Counted from the stretch's first letter, positions 1 to 9,605 are shown. The stretch is DNA of 64,000 nucleotides from Bog-473 sp963824195 (GCA_963824195.1 CAWGOJ010000005.1:62001-126000); one strand, 5' to 3'. Notes: generated by a model from the sequence alone, not told the origin. A program made the numbers and translations.

Positions 1-1
1 G

Positions 2-1159
2 CTGACGGCGGCCAACCTCGCGGTCACACCCAACAACTCACCTCAAGGCTATTCGTCGAACAACGTGCCGCCGGACTCGCAGTACATCGCGTACCCGTCG
101 ACGAGCGTCAACAAGCCCGGCTACGAGACCAGTACCGTCCTCCTTCCGGGTCTCGCCGCCAGCGGCAGCGCCAACGGGGGCGAGCGGTACGTCCTCGGGC
201 CGGCGCAGATGACCGGGCACTCCATCTCCAGCGCAACAGCCACGCAAAACCAGACCGGGCAGTGGGTGGTGGACTACTCGCTGGCCGGCGCCGCCGGATC
301 GGCCCTCTGGGACAAGGTGGCGCAGGAGAACTTCCACCAGCTGCTGGGCATCGAGCTCGACGGGGTCGTCTACTCGGCGCCCATCATCCAGCCCACCCAG
401 AGCAGCTTCACCTCCTTCGACGGCAAGGGCGAGATCTCGGGCAACCTGAGCCAGGCGGACGCCCAGAACCTGGCGCAGGCGATGAACTTCGGCGCGCTGC
501 CCGTCACCCTCAAGGCCGCCACCTCCGAGACCGTCTCGGCCACCCTCGGCCACTCGGCGCTGGTCGCCGGCCTGGGCGCCGGGATCGCCGGGCTCATCTT
601 GGTGCTGCTCTACGTGCTGCTGTACTACCGGGCGCTGGGGCTGGTGGTCATCTCCGGGCTGGTGCTGACGGCAATGATGCTGTGGGCCATCATCTCGGCG
701 CTCGGGCACACGTCGGTGGCCCCCAGCTTCGACCTCGCGGGCATCACCGGCCTGATCGTCTCCATCGGCATCACGGTGGACTCCTACATCGTCTACTTCG
801 AGCGATTGAAGGACGAGACCAGATCGGGCCGATCGGTCCGGACCTCGGTCGACCGCGGCTTCAAGAGCGCGTGGCGGACGGTCTGGGCGGCCGACTTCGT
901 GTCGCTGTTGGCCGCCATCGTCCTGTACTTCGTCGCCGTCGGGAACGTCAAGGGCTTCGCGTTCTTCCTCGGGCTCTCGACGATCATGGACATGGCCGTG
1001 ACCTGGTTCTACACGCGACCGCTCGTCATCCTCCTGGGCCAGAGCCCCCGGCTGCAGGGTTCGGGGGCCTTCAGCATCGCCACCGGACTCGGTGCGGGCC
1101 CGCAGGCGCAGGGACTGCCGGCACCGGTCGGGGTCGGCGCCGGGGGTGGTGGCTCGTGA
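2..1159 (+). CDS. secD: Protein translocase subunit SecD (5' end outside window)
   Basis: SecD is the RND-type membrane partner of SecYEG that uses the proton gradient to complete export of preproteins. Only the C-terminal 385 residues are present; the frame is open to the window edge. Visible are the end of the extracytoplasmic P1 region (GVVYSAPIIQ near residue 120, then GNLSQADAQNLAQAMNFGALP) and the C-terminal transmembrane segments from about residue 175, ending in the conserved block GLIVSIGITVDSYIVYFERLKDE. Most SecD proteins have GxxVDANVIIFER there, so the TVDSYIVY version is slightly unusual. The stop overlaps the secF start by GTGA, so translation of the two is probably coupled. 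The identification is firm. Confidence 0.95.
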   Translation: MTAANLAVTPNNSPQGYSSNNVPPDSQYIAYPSTSVNKPGYETSTVLLPGLAASGSANGGERYVLGPAQMTGHSISSATATQNQTGQWVVDYSLAGAAGSALWDKVAQENFHQLLGIELDGVVYSAPIIQPTQSSFTSFDGKGEISGNLSQADAQNLAQAMNFGALPVTLKAATSETVSATLGHSALVAGLGAGIAGLILVLLYVLLYYRALGLVVISGLVLTAMMLWAIISALGHTSVAPSFDLAGITGLIVSIGITVDSYIVYFERLKDETRSGRSVRTSVDRGFKSAWRTVWAADFVSLLAAIVLYFVAVGNVKGFAFFLGLSTIMDMAVTWFYTRPLVILLGQSPRLQGSGAFSIATGLGAGPQAQGLPAPVGVGAGGGGS

Positions 1160-2742
1160 GCGACACCAAGGGCCCGGGGCGGGACGGACAGGACGGGAGC
1201 TCCCTCGACGACGTCAGCGAAGAGGACGTCGAGCAGCTCGAAGAGAGCGTCGACACCGAGGACCTCGACGAGGAGGAGCTCGTCAGCCTCGATGACGCCG
1301 CCCGCGCCCTGTTGGCCAAGCCGCGGCGGGGTCACGGCCCCATCGCCCGGCTCTACCGGGGCGAGACCCGCTTCGACTTCGTGGGCAAGCGGCGGATCTG
1401 GTTCAGCATCTCGACGGCCATCATCCTGCTCGGGATCATCTCGATCGTCCTGCGGGGCGGGCTGAACCTCGGGATCGAGTTCAAGGGCGGGACCGAGTGG
1501 ACCATCGCCGCTCCGGGCGTGACCCAGACCGAGGCCGTCAACGCCCTGAAGAACACCGGGGTGATCGATCCGACCGTGGAACTGCTCGGCACCGGGAGCA
1601 AGCAGACGCTCAACGTGCAGTCCGACATCAACAGGCTGTCGCAGTCCCAGCAGGACGCCGTGAGCGCGAACGTCCAGAAGGCGCTGCTCGAGGTCACGGC
1701 GGCGCACGGACCCAAGTCCGCACCGACGACCACCACGACGGCCAAGCCGACGACGACCACGACGAAGCCCACCACCACGACGACGGCCAAGGCGGGCGCC
1801 GCTGCCGGGTCCACCACGACCACGGTGCCGGCCAACGCCGTGCCCAAGACGGTGACCGACAAGATCAGCATCACCACGGTCGGCCCGACCTGGGGCTCGT
1901 CCATTACCGACAAGGCCATCGAGGCGCTCATCATCTTCTTCATCGTGGTGGCCATCTACATCAGCATCCGCTTCGAGCCGAAGATGGCCCTGGCCGCTTT
2001 CATCGCGATGATCCACGACGTCCTCGTGGCCATCGGGATCTACTCCATCTTCAATTTCCAGGTCACTCCGGACACGGTCGTCGCCATCCTGACCATCCTG
2101 GGGTACTCGCTCTACGACACCGTCGTGGTGTTCGACCGCGTGCGCGACAACACCAAGGGCATCGGCAGCAGCGGGCGCCTGACCTACCCGCAGCTCATCA
2201 ACCTGTCCATGAACCAGACCCTGGCCCGGTCCATCAACACGTCGATGGTCGCCATCATCCCGGTGCTGGCGATCCTGCTCATCGGCGCCCAGCTCCTCGG
2301 GGCCACCACGCTCCAGTCCTACGGTCTGGCCCTCTTCGTCGGCCTGCTCTCCGGGGCCTACTCGTCGATCTTCATCGCCTCCCCGGTGCTGTGCATGATG
2401 AAGGAGCGCGAGGAGCGCTGGGTCGCCATCGCCGACCGGCTGGCCAAGCGCGGCGACCAGCACGGGTGGTACTCGGCCGCCGAGGCCGCGACCCTGAGCA
2501 CCCAGATGAGTGTGGCGGCGTCGGGACAGGTGAGCCGGAGCGGCGGCGCGGCGGCGCAGAAGTCCGGCGGCACCAAGCGCAGCGGGCCGATCCGGCCCGG
2601 CTCGGGCAGCGGGGCGGGTGGTGGCACCGGCACGGGCGCGGGCACCGCCGTGATGGACCGGCCGACCGGCGGGACCGCGTCGGGTGGGCAGCCCGCGACG
2701 CCGCGGCCTCGCCAGAGCAGGGGCAAGAAGCGACGGCGCTGA
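1156..2742 (+). CDS. secF: Protein translocase subunit SecF with Thr-rich periplasmic insert
   Basis: SecF, 528 residues, is the second half of the SecDF export accessory complex. The GTG start overlaps the secD stop. An acidic cytoplasmic N-terminus (about residues 10-55) precedes TM1 (RIWFSISTAIILLGIISIVL). The SecF signature GLNLGIEFKGGTEW follows, and a C-terminal five-helix bundle contains ILGYSLYDTVVVFDRVRDN. The extracytoplasmic loop carries a Thr-rich insert (about residues 190-224) that usual SecF proteins lack. A long Gly/Ser/Arg-rich tail follows the last helix. At 528 residues it is much longer than the roughly 300-400 common for SecF because of the acidic head, insert and tail. 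The family call is firm. Confidence 0.96.
   Translation: MSDTKGPGRDGQDGSSLDDVSEEDVEQLEESVDTEDLDEEELVSLDDAARALLAKPRRGHGPIARLYRGETRFDFVGKRRIWFSISTAIILLGIISIVLRGGLNLGIEFKGGTEWTIAAPGVTQTEAVNALKNTGVIDPTVELLGTGSKQTLNVQSDINRLSQSQQDAVSANVQKALLEVTAAHGPKSAPTTTTTAKPTTTTTKPTTTTTAKAGAAAGSTTTTVPANAVPKTVTDKISITTVGPTWGSSITDKAIEALIIFFIVVAIYISIRFEPKMALAAFIAMIHDVLVAIGIYSIFNFQVTPDTVVAILTILGYSLYDTVVVFDRVRDNTKGIGSSGRLTYPQLINLSMNQTLARSINTSMVAIIPVLAILLIGAQLLGATTLQSYGLALFVGLLSGAYSSIFIASPVLCMMKEREERWVAIADRLAKRGDQHGWYSAAEAATLSTQMSVAASGQVSRSGGAAAQKSGGTKRSGPIRPGSGSGAGGGTGTGAGTAVMDRPTGGTASGGQPATPRPRQSRGKKRRR
1723..1827 (+). repeat. Thr-rich low-complexity insert inside secF
   Basis: Runs of ACC/ACG codons encode blocks of five threonines separated by AKP or KP. 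They lie in the extracytoplasmic loop between TM1 and TM2 of SecF. The codons vary within runs, so this is a protein-level linker rather than a pure DNA microsatellite. Confidence 0.85.
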
Positions 2743-2776
2743 GTCGGGCGGCGTTCCTGGTGTTTCCCTAGGCGGG

Positions 2777-2782
2777 TAGCCT
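2777..2782 (+). promoter_or_regulatory. Probable leaderless -10 box of rel
   Basis: TAGCCT lies 6 nt upstream of the rel ATG at 2789, and there is no Shine-Dalgarno sequence. This spacing puts the transcription start at or next to the start codon. The -35 region is weak (TTCCTG about 17 nt upstream). Confidence 0.5.
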
Positions 2783-2788
2783 GAGTGG

Positions 2789-5038
2789 ATGGTGGCCCTG
2801 GCCCGGGTGACTCCCACGGACGCTCCAGAGCTCGAGCCGGAGCAGGCTCAGGAACGGGCGTTCCGCGACCTGTTGGCGCCGCTGGTGGCCGAGTTCGCCA
2901 AGCACCGCTTCGACGAGGACACCTCCATGATCATCGAGGCGGCGCGGACGGCGCTCACGGCCCACGAGGGGCAGTTCCGGCGCTCGGGCGAGCCCTACAT
3001 CACGCACCCGGTGGCCGTGGCGACGATCGTGGCCGAGCTCGGGCTCGACGCCCAGACCGTGGCGGCCGCCCTGCTGCACGACGCGGTGGAGGACACCGGG
3101 CTCACGCTCGAGGCGATCACCCAGACGTTCGGCGAGGGCGTGGCCAAGGTCGTCGACGGCGTGACCAAGCTCGACCGGCTCCAGTTCAACTCCAAGGAGG
3201 CCCAGCAGGCGGCCACCATCCGCAAGATGCTCGTCGCCATGGCCGATGACTGGCGGGTCCTCCTGATCAAGCTGGCGGACCGGCTGCACAACATGCGCAC
3301 CCTGGCCGTGATGCCGGAGTGGAAGCAGCGGCGCACGGCTCAGGAGACCTTCGACGTCTACGCGCCCCTGGCCCACCGCCTCGGTGTGCAGCAGGTGCGC
3401 TGGCAGCTCGAGGACCTCGCCTTCGCCACGCTGCACCCGAAGCGCTACGCGGAGATCGAACAGATGGTGGCGGCCCGGGCGCCGCAGCGGGAGGAGTACC
3501 TCGAGCGGGTGCTCGTCCACGTCCGCCAGCGCCTCGAGGACATGGGCGTCGCCGCCGACGTCACCGGCCGGCCGAAGCACCTCTGGTCGATCTACGAGAA
3601 GATGGTGGTCCGGGGCAAGGAGTTCGACGACATCAACGACCTCGTCGCCATCCGGGTCGTCGTCGACTCGGAGAAGGACTGCTGGGCGGCGCTGGGCGCC
3701 ATCCACGCCATCTGGGCTCCCGTCCACGGGCGCTTCAAGGACTACATCAACACGCCCAAGTTCAACATGTACCAGTCGTTGCACACGACGGTCATCGGGT
3801 TGGACGGCAAGCCTGTCGAGGTCCAGATCCGCACGTCGGAGATGCACCACCGGGCCGAGTACGGCATCGCGGCGCACTGGGGCTACAAGTCGAAGGAGGA
3901 CCACTCCTCGGAGATGGCGTGGCTCCAGCGCATCGCCGACGTCGATCGCCAGACCGACGACCCGATCGAGTTCCTCGAGGCCCTCAAGCTCGACCTCGAG
4001 CAGGACGAGGTCTACGTCTTCACGCCCAAGGGCAAGGTCATCGCCCTGCCGGCCCTCTCGACGCCGGTGGACTTCGCCTACGCCATCCACACCGAGGTCG
4101 GTCACCGCTGCATCGGCGCCCGGGTGAACGGCCGGCTCGTTCCGCTCGAGACCCACCTGAGCTCGGCCGACACCGTCGAGATCTTCACGTCCAAGTCGCC
4201 GACCGCCGGCCCGTCGCGGGACTGGCTCCAGATCATCGCCTCCACCCGGGCCCGCAACAAAATCAGGCAGTGGTTCTCACGGGAGCGTCGGGAGGATGCC
4301 ATAGAGAACGGCCGGGAGGAACTGGCGCGGGCGCTCCGGCGGGAGGGACTGCCGCTGCACAAGCTCCTGGGCTCCTCGGCGCTGGCGGAGGTGGCCGAGT
4401 CGATGAACCTCGCCGACCTCGACGCGCTCTACGCGTCCATCGGCGAGAACCAGGTCTCCGCCCAGTCGATCGTCCAGCGTCTCACCAAGGCGCTCCGGGG
4501 CGGCGGGGCCGCCGACGAGCAGCTGCCGACGACCGCCCTGCCCGGCACGACCCGGCCCCGGCAGAGTCGTCGCACCGGTACGGGGGTCTACGTCGAAGGG
4601 CTCGACGACGTCATGATCCACCTGGCCCGCTGCTGCACCCCGGTGCCCGGCGACCAGATCGTCGGCTTCGTGACCCAGGGCCGGGGCGTCTCGGTGCACC
4701 GGGCCGACTGCGCCAACGCGACCTCGCTGGCCGACCGCTCCCGCGAGCGCCTCATAGAGGTCGAGTGGGACCGCGGCAACGACGGTGTCTTCGTGGCCAC
4801 GATCGAGGTGCAGGCGTTCGACCGCTCCCGTCTGCTGGCCGACGTGTCCCGGGTCGTCTCGGAGCACCACCTGAACATCGTCGCCGCCCGCACGGCCACG
4901 ACACCGGACCGGGTCAGCCGGATGGCCTTCGACGTCGAGCTGGCCGACCCGACCCACTTGCACTCACTGATCAGCGCGCTGAAGCACCTCGACGGGGTTT
5001 TCGACGCCTATCGTCAGCTTCCTGGCAAGAAAGTCTGA
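2789..5038 (+). CDS. rel: Bifunctional (p)ppGpp synthetase/hydrolase Rel
   Basis: This 749-residue Rel/SpoT enzyme makes and degrades the stringent-response alarmone (p)ppGpp. In order, it shows an N-terminal HD hydrolase with an intact HDAVEDT motif (about residue 96) and KLADRLHNMRTL. The synthetase domain has DINDLVAIRVVV and the motif GRFKDYINTPKFNMYQSLHT; RFKD is the version found in bifunctional Rel rather than the EXDD of synthase-only RelA. Next come a TGS domain (VYVFTPKGKVIALP), a zinc-finger/conserved-cysteine region (CCTPVPGDQIVGFVTQGRG) and a C-terminal ACT domain. The length is normal. It stands between secDF and hisS, a common actinobacterial order. Confidence 0.97.
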   Translation: MVALARVTPTDAPELEPEQAQERAFRDLLAPLVAEFAKHRFDEDTSMIIEAARTALTAHEGQFRRSGEPYITHPVAVATIVAELGLDAQTVAAALLHDAVEDTGLTLEAITQTFGEGVAKVVDGVTKLDRLQFNSKEAQQAATIRKMLVAMADDWRVLLIKLADRLHNMRTLAVMPEWKQRRTAQETFDVYAPLAHRLGVQQVRWQLEDLAFATLHPKRYAEIEQMVAARAPQREEYLERVLVHVRQRLEDMGVAADVTGRPKHLWSIYEKMVVRGKEFDDINDLVAIRVVVDSEKDCWAALGAIHAIWAPVHGRFKDYINTPKFNMYQSLHTTVIGLDGKPVEVQIRTSEMHHRAEYGIAAHWGYKSKEDHSSEMAWLQRIADVDRQTDDPIEFLEALKLDLEQDEVYVFTPKGKVIALPALSTPVDFAYAIHTEVGHRCIGARVNGRLVPLETHLSSADTVEIFTSKSPTAGPSRDWLQIIASTRARNKIRQWFSRERREDAIENGREELARALRREGLPLHKLLGSSALAEVAESMNLADLDALYASIGENQVSAQSIVQRLTKALRGGGAADEQLPTTALPGTTRPRQSRRTGTGVYVEGLDDVMIHLARCCTPVPGDQIVGFVTQGRGVSVHRADCANATSLADRSRERLIEVEWDRGNDGVFVATIEVQAFDRSRLLADVSRVVSEHHLNIVAARTATTPDRVSRMAFDVELADPTHLHSLISALKHLDGVFDAYRQLPGKKV

Positions 5039-5054
5039 CCATGGGGAGCCCGCT

Positions 5055-6485
5055 GTGACGAGGGATGGGAGTGCGCGCCCCGAGTCGGCTGTCTCCGCCC
5101 GGACACCCAAGGGGATGCACGACGTGCTCTGGCCCGAGTCGGCCCGCTGGGAGGCCGTGGTCGCCCGGTTCGCCGACCTGGTCGAGGGCGCCGGCTACGG
5201 CCTCACGGTGACCCCGGTCCTCGAGCACGCCGGCGTGTTCCTGCGTGGCATCGGCGAGGCCAGCGAGGTGGTCGGCAAGGAGATGTACATCTTCGAGGAC
5301 CGGGACGGCCAGAGGATGGCGCTGCGGCCCGAGGGCACGGCGCCCATCGCCCGCGCCTTCGTCCAGCACCACCCCGTCCCGCCCTGGAAGGCCTGGTACG
5401 TGGCGCCCTCGTTCCGCCACGAGAACCCCCAGCAGGGCCGCTATCGCCAGCACCACCAGCTGGGCGTCGAGGCGCTCGGCCCCTCCGACGCGGACCTCGA
5501 CGTCGAGGTCGTGTCCCTGGCCCACGACTTCTTCTCGGGGCTCGGTCTGCTCGACGTCACGCTCAAGCTGCACTCCATGGGAGACGGCGTGTGCAAGCCC
5601 GGGTACGTGGCGCTCCTCGGGTCCTTCCTGGCCGCCCGGGCCGACCAGTTGTGCGCCGCCCACCGCGCCCGCCACCTGGAGAACCCGTTGCGGGTCCTCG
5701 ACTGCAAGACGCCCGAGTGCCGGGCCGCCACGGCCGATGCCCCCCGCTTCCTCGACCACCTGTGCGACCCCTGCGCGGTCCACTTCGCCCGGGTCCGCTC
5801 CGGGCTCGATGCGCTCGGCGTCGGCTACGCCATCGACCACCGCCTGGTGCGCGGCTTCGACTACTACACCCGCACGACGTTCGAGTTCGCCGCCGACGCC
5901 CTGGACGCGGCGCAGAACGGCATCGGCGGCGGCGGCCGCTACGACGGGTTGGTCGAGCTGCTCGGCGGGGATCCGACACCCGGCATCGGGTTCGGGATCG
6001 GCGTGGAGCGCGTGCTCCTCGCGTGCGACGCCGAGGGTGTGTTCTCGACTGCTGCCGCGGTGGTCGCCCGGCCGCTGCACGCCTACGTCATCGACACCGC
6101 CGGCGGGCAGACGGCGCTCGCGCTGACGGCCGAGCTGCGCCGGGCCGGCCTGCGGGCGGACCGGGCGTTCGACGGGCGCTCCATGAAGTCCCAGATCAAG
6201 TCGGCGGACCGCTCGGGTGCTCTGGTGGCCCTCGTCGTCGGGCCCCAGGAGCTGGCCGAGGGGACGATCGGGCTACGGCCCCTGCGCAGCGACGACGAGC
6301 AGCGGACGGTGCCCCGGGCTGCCATTGTGGACGAGCTCAAGAGCTTCCTCGCCAACGCCGCCTTCGCCGAGGGGTCCGACAACGACGTGGACCGGCACCT
6401 GCACCCGCACCTGCGCCCACGCCAGACCGACGGCGACGGCGACACCGACACCGATCAGAGCGACACCGAGACCGAGACCACATGA
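5055..6485 (+). CDS. hisS: Histidyl-tRNA synthetase
   Basis: A class II aminoacyl-tRNA synthetase of 476 residues that charges tRNA-His in the cytoplasm. It contains TPKGMHDVLWPES at the N-terminus, motif 2 RPEGTAPIARAF, the histidine-specific motif LVRGFDYYTRTTFEF, GGGRYDGLVE, and motif 3 around GIGFGIGVERVLLA. The anticodon-binding domain occupies the last third. The GTG start is preceded by GGGAG at 6-nt spacing. An unusual tail of about 35 residues follows the anticodon domain: HLHPHLRPR, then an Asp/Thr/Glu-rich stretch encoded by near-repetitive GAC-ACC-GAN codons. The stop overlaps the aspS start by ATGA. Confidence 0.96.
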   Translation: MTRDGSARPESAVSARTPKGMHDVLWPESARWEAVVARFADLVEGAGYGLTVTPVLEHAGVFLRGIGEASEVVGKEMYIFEDRDGQRMALRPEGTAPIARAFVQHHPVPPWKAWYVAPSFRHENPQQGRYRQHHQLGVEALGPSDADLDVEVVSLAHDFFSGLGLLDVTLKLHSMGDGVCKPGYVALLGSFLAARADQLCAAHRARHLENPLRVLDCKTPECRAATADAPRFLDHLCDPCAVHFARVRSGLDALGVGYAIDHRLVRGFDYYTRTTFEFAADALDAAQNGIGGGGRYDGLVELLGGDPTPGIGFGIGVERVLLACDAEGVFSTAAAVVARPLHAYVIDTAGGQTALALTAELRRAGLRADRAFDGRSMKSQIKSADRSGALVALVVGPQELAEGTIGLRPLRSDDEQRTVPRAAIVDELKSFLANAAFAEGSDNDVDRHLHPHLRPRQTDGDGDTDTDQSDTETETT

Positions 6486-8293
6486 CCTCCGATGAGCAGC
6501 ACCAGGACGAGAACCGGCCGACCACCATGCGCACCCACCTGTGCGGGGTGCTGCGCAAGGAGGACGTCGGCAGGACCGTGCGGCTGTGCGGCTGGGTCGC
6601 CCGGCGGCGGGAGCACGGCGAGCACCTGGCCTTCGTCGACCTGCGCGACCACTCGGGCATCGTGCAGTGCGTCATCGACCACGCCACCGACGTGCGGCAC
6701 GAGTGGGTGATCACCGTGACCGGCACCGTCCGCGAGCGGCCTGAGGGCACCGTCAACCCGGGCATCGGCACGGGCGAGGTGGAGATCGGCGACTGCACGG
6801 TGGAGGTGCTGAACGAGTCCGAACCGCCACCGTTCTCCGTCGACGACCGGGCCGAGTCCGACGAAGCCGTCCGACTGCGCTACCGCTACGTCGACCTGCG
6901 CCGGTCGCGCCTGCAGCGCAACCTGCGGCTGCGCGCCCGGGTCAACGGGGCCATCAGGGCTGCCATGGACCGGCAAGGGTTCGTCGAGATCGAGACGCCG
7001 CTGCTGTGGGCGCCCACGCCGGAGGGGTCACGGGAGTTCTCGGTCCCCGCCCGCCTGCACCACGGCTCGTTCTACGCCCTCCCGCAGAGCCCGCAGCTGG
7101 CCAAGCAGCTCCTGATGGTGGGCGGCTTCGACCGCTACTACCAGATCGCCCGCTGCCTCAGGGACGAGGACCTCCGCGCCGACCGCCAGTTCGAGTTCAG
7201 CCAGCTCGACATGGAGTGCTCCTTCGCCACCCAGGACGACGTCATGGGCTTCGTCTCCGAGGCCGTTCTCGACGCGGCCGAGTCGGCGACGGGGGAGCGG
7301 CCGCCGCCGATAGAGCGCATCACGTGGGCCGACGCGCTCGACCGCTACGGCACCGACAAGCCCGACCTGCGCTTCGGCATGGAGCTCGCCGACCTGACGC
7401 CCGTCTTCGAGGGGACCGAGGTGAAGGCGTTCTCCTCCCCGACGGTCAAGGCCCTCGTGGTGCCCGACGGTGCGTCCTACCCCCGTTCACGGCTCGACGA
7501 GCTCACCGAGCAGGCCAAGAAGGCCGGCGCCGTGGGCCTGGCCTGGTTCCGGGTGGTCGACGGCGACGAGACCGAACTGGACGGACCCCTCGCCCGGCAC
7601 CTGTCGGAGCAGGAAGGGGTGCGCGTCCTGCAACAGACGGGGGCGAAGCCGGGGGACCTCATCCTCGCTGTCTCGGACCAGTACAAGACCGCCTGCACCG
7701 TGCTGGGGACGCTGCGCAGTGCGATCGCGGCGCCGCCGGTCGGCCAGGGCCCGCATCGATACGTCTGGGTCGTCGACTTCCCGATGTTCGAGGGCATCGG
7801 CGCCGACGGCAATCCGCAGCCGGCGCACCACCCGTTCACCATGCCGTACGCCGAGGACCTGCCGCTTCTGGCGAGCGACCCGCTGGCGGTGCGCTCCCAG
7901 GCCTACGACCTCGTGCTCAACGGGTGGGAGCTGGGATCGGGGAGTGTGCGTATCCACCGGGGGGACATCCAGTCGCAGGTGTTCTCGGCGTTGGGGATCG
8001 GGCCCGGAGAGGCCGAGGCCCGCTTCGGGTTCCTGCTGGGCGCCTTCCGCTACGGGGCGCCCCCGCACGCCGGGTTCGCCTTCGGGATCGACCGGCTGGC
8101 GGCGATCCTGGCGGGGGAGGAGAACATCCGGGAGGTCATCGCGTACCCCAAGACGCAGTCGGGTGCCGACCTCCTGACTGGTGCTCCGGCCCCGCTGCCC
8201 GCAGCGAGCCTGGCCGAGCTCGGCATCCGGGTCGTGGTGCCGCCCGGGTCGGCCGTGGGCGAGGGCGAGGCCGCCAACCCCTCACCGAGCTAG
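6482..8293 (+). CDS. aspS: Aspartyl-tRNA synthetase (bacterial type)
   Basis: A class IIb synthetase of 603 residues that charges tRNA-Asp. The N-terminal OB fold (VRLCGWVARRREHGEHLAFVD) is followed by the catalytic core with motif 2 RCLRDEDLRADRQFEFSQLD. The bacterial GAD insertion domain lies at about residues 310-430. The C-terminal motif 3 is FAFGIDRLAAILAGEENIRE. The usual motif 2 reads RADRQPEF, so Phe replaces Pro here. The ATG overlaps the hisS stop. Whether the enzyme also charges tRNA-Asn cannot be judged from this window. Confidence 0.96.
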   Translation: MTSDEQHQDENRPTTMRTHLCGVLRKEDVGRTVRLCGWVARRREHGEHLAFVDLRDHSGIVQCVIDHATDVRHEWVITVTGTVRERPEGTVNPGIGTGEVEIGDCTVEVLNESEPPPFSVDDRAESDEAVRLRYRYVDLRRSRLQRNLRLRARVNGAIRAAMDRQGFVEIETPLLWAPTPEGSREFSVPARLHHGSFYALPQSPQLAKQLLMVGGFDRYYQIARCLRDEDLRADRQFEFSQLDMECSFATQDDVMGFVSEAVLDAAESATGERPPPIERITWADALDRYGTDKPDLRFGMELADLTPVFEGTEVKAFSSPTVKALVVPDGASYPRSRLDELTEQAKKAGAVGLAWFRVVDGDETELDGPLARHLSEQEGVRVLQQTGAKPGDLILAVSDQYKTACTVLGTLRSAIAAPPVGQGPHRYVWVVDFPMFEGIGADGNPQPAHHPFTMPYAEDLPLLASDPLAVRSQAYDLVLNGWELGSGSVRIHRGDIQSQVFSALGIGPGEAEARFGFLLGAFRYGAPPHAGFAFGIDRLAAILAGEENIREVIAYPKTQSGADLLTGAPAPLPAASLAELGIRVVVPPGSAVGEGEAANPSPS

Positions 8294-8297
8294 GAGC

Positions 8298-9605
8298 GTG
8301 AGCCTCTTCGCCGACGCCGCCGACCGCCAGCTCAAGCGCCAGGCGCCCCTCGCGGCCCGACTCCGCCCCCGCACGCTCGATGAGGTCGTGGGCCAGGAGC
8401 ACCTCGTCGGCCCCGGTGCCCCCTTGCGGGTGCTGGCCGAGTCCGACCGGGTCACCTCCGCCATCCTTTGGGGCCCCGCCGGGACGGGGAAGACGACGCT
8501 GGCCCACCTGCTCGCCGACACCACGGCCAAGCACCTGACCACCCTCTCGGCCACGGCCGCCGGCGTGAAGGACGTGCGCGAGGCCCTGGCCGAGGCCGAG
8601 CGACGCCTGGGCGAGCACGGCCAGGGCACCATGCTGTTCATCGACGAGGTGCACCGCTTCTCCAAGTCCCAGCAGGACGTGCTCCTCCCCGCCGTCGAGG
8701 ACGGGCTTGTCGTGCTCATCGGTGCCACCACGGAGAACCCCTTCTTCGAAGTGAATCCGCCCCTGTTGAGCCGGGCCTCACTGTGGCGGCTGCACCCCTT
8801 GTCGCCGGACAACCTGCGCACGCTGGTGCGGCGGGGGCTCGACCTCGAGGGGGCCGACGCCGAGGAGGACGCGATCGACGCCGTCGTGGCGGCCTGCGAG
8901 GGCGACGCCCGCGCCGCGCTGACGACGGTCGAGGTGGCGGTGGCGCTGGCCCGTGCGGGTGCGGGCGATCCCTCTGCGCCGGTCGTCCTGACCATGGACG
9001 ACATGTCCCGGGCCCGGGACGGCCGCCTGTTCCACCAGGGCGCCGATGAGCACTACGACCAGATCAGCGCGCTGATCAAGAGTGTGCGGGGCTCGGACCC
9101 CGACGCCGGCCTGTACTGGATGGCCCGCATGATCGAGGCGGGGGAGGACCCCCGCTTCCTGGCCCGCCGCATGGTCATCCTGGCCAGCGAGGACATCGGG
9201 CTGGCCGACCCCCAGGCGCTGCTGGTGGCCGAGGCGGCCGCCCGGGCCGTCGAGTACGTCGGCCTCCCCGAGGCGGCGCTGAACCTGGCCGAGGCGGTGA
9301 TCTACCTGGCCCGGGCGCCCAAGTCCAACGCCGTCACCGTGGCGCTCGGCCGGGCCCAGGCCGACGTGCGCTCCGGCGTCATCCAGGAGGTCCCGGGGCA
9401 CCTGCGGGACGCCCACTACAAGGGTGCGGCCTCGCTCGGCCACGGCGAGGGGTACGTGTACCCCCATGACGACCCCTCCGGGGTGGTTCCCCAGCAGTAT
9501 CGTCCTGACGCGCTCGAGGGTCGGGTGTACTACGAGCCCACGCCCCACGGTGCCGAAGGCGCCGGCCCGGTGGCGCCGGGCGGCGACAGGGAGGGCCATT
9601 CGTGA
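8298..9605 (+). CDS. rarA: Replication-associated recombination protein A (AAA+ ATPase RarA/MgsA)
   Basis: A 435-residue AAA+ ATPase of the clamp-loader/RuvB group that acts at stalled replication forks. It shows Walker A GPAGTGKTT (about residue 57), Walker B MLFIDEVHRFSKSQQD, and the sensor/arginine-finger region GATTENPFFEVNPPLLSRA. The C-terminal RarA region contains EDIGLADPQALLVA and APKSNAV. I chose the GTG at 8298, 5 nt after the aspS stop, because the family normally begins about here (LFADAADRQLK). A longer in-frame start would lie inside aspS. Translation is probably coupled to aspS. Confidence 0.93.
   Translation: MSLFADAADRQLKRQAPLAARLRPRTLDEVVGQEHLVGPGAPLRVLAESDRVTSAILWGPAGTGKTTLAHLLADTTAKHLTTLSATAAGVKDVREALAEAERRLGEHGQGTMLFIDEVHRFSKSQQDVLLPAVEDGLVVLIGATTENPFFEVNPPLLSRASLWRLHPLSPDNLRTLVRRGLDLEGADAEEDAIDAVVAACEGDARAALTTVEVAVALARAGAGDPSAPVVLTMDDMSRARDGRLFHQGADEHYDQISALIKSVRGSDPDAGLYWMARMIEAGEDPRFLARRMVILASEDIGLADPQALLVAEAAARAVEYVGLPEAALNLAEAVIYLARAPKSNAVTVALGRAQADVRSGVIQEVPGHLRDAHYKGAASLGHGEGYVYPHDDPSGVVPQQYRPDALEGRVYYEPTPHGAEGAGPVAPGGDREGHS

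Noticed and set aside
3319..5058. Long overlapping frames on both strands inside rel, hisS, aspS, alaS and similar genes
   Set aside because: They are rich in Arg/Ala/Gly/Pro with no domain character and mirror the third-position GC bias of the true genes; expected shadows in G+C-rich DNA.
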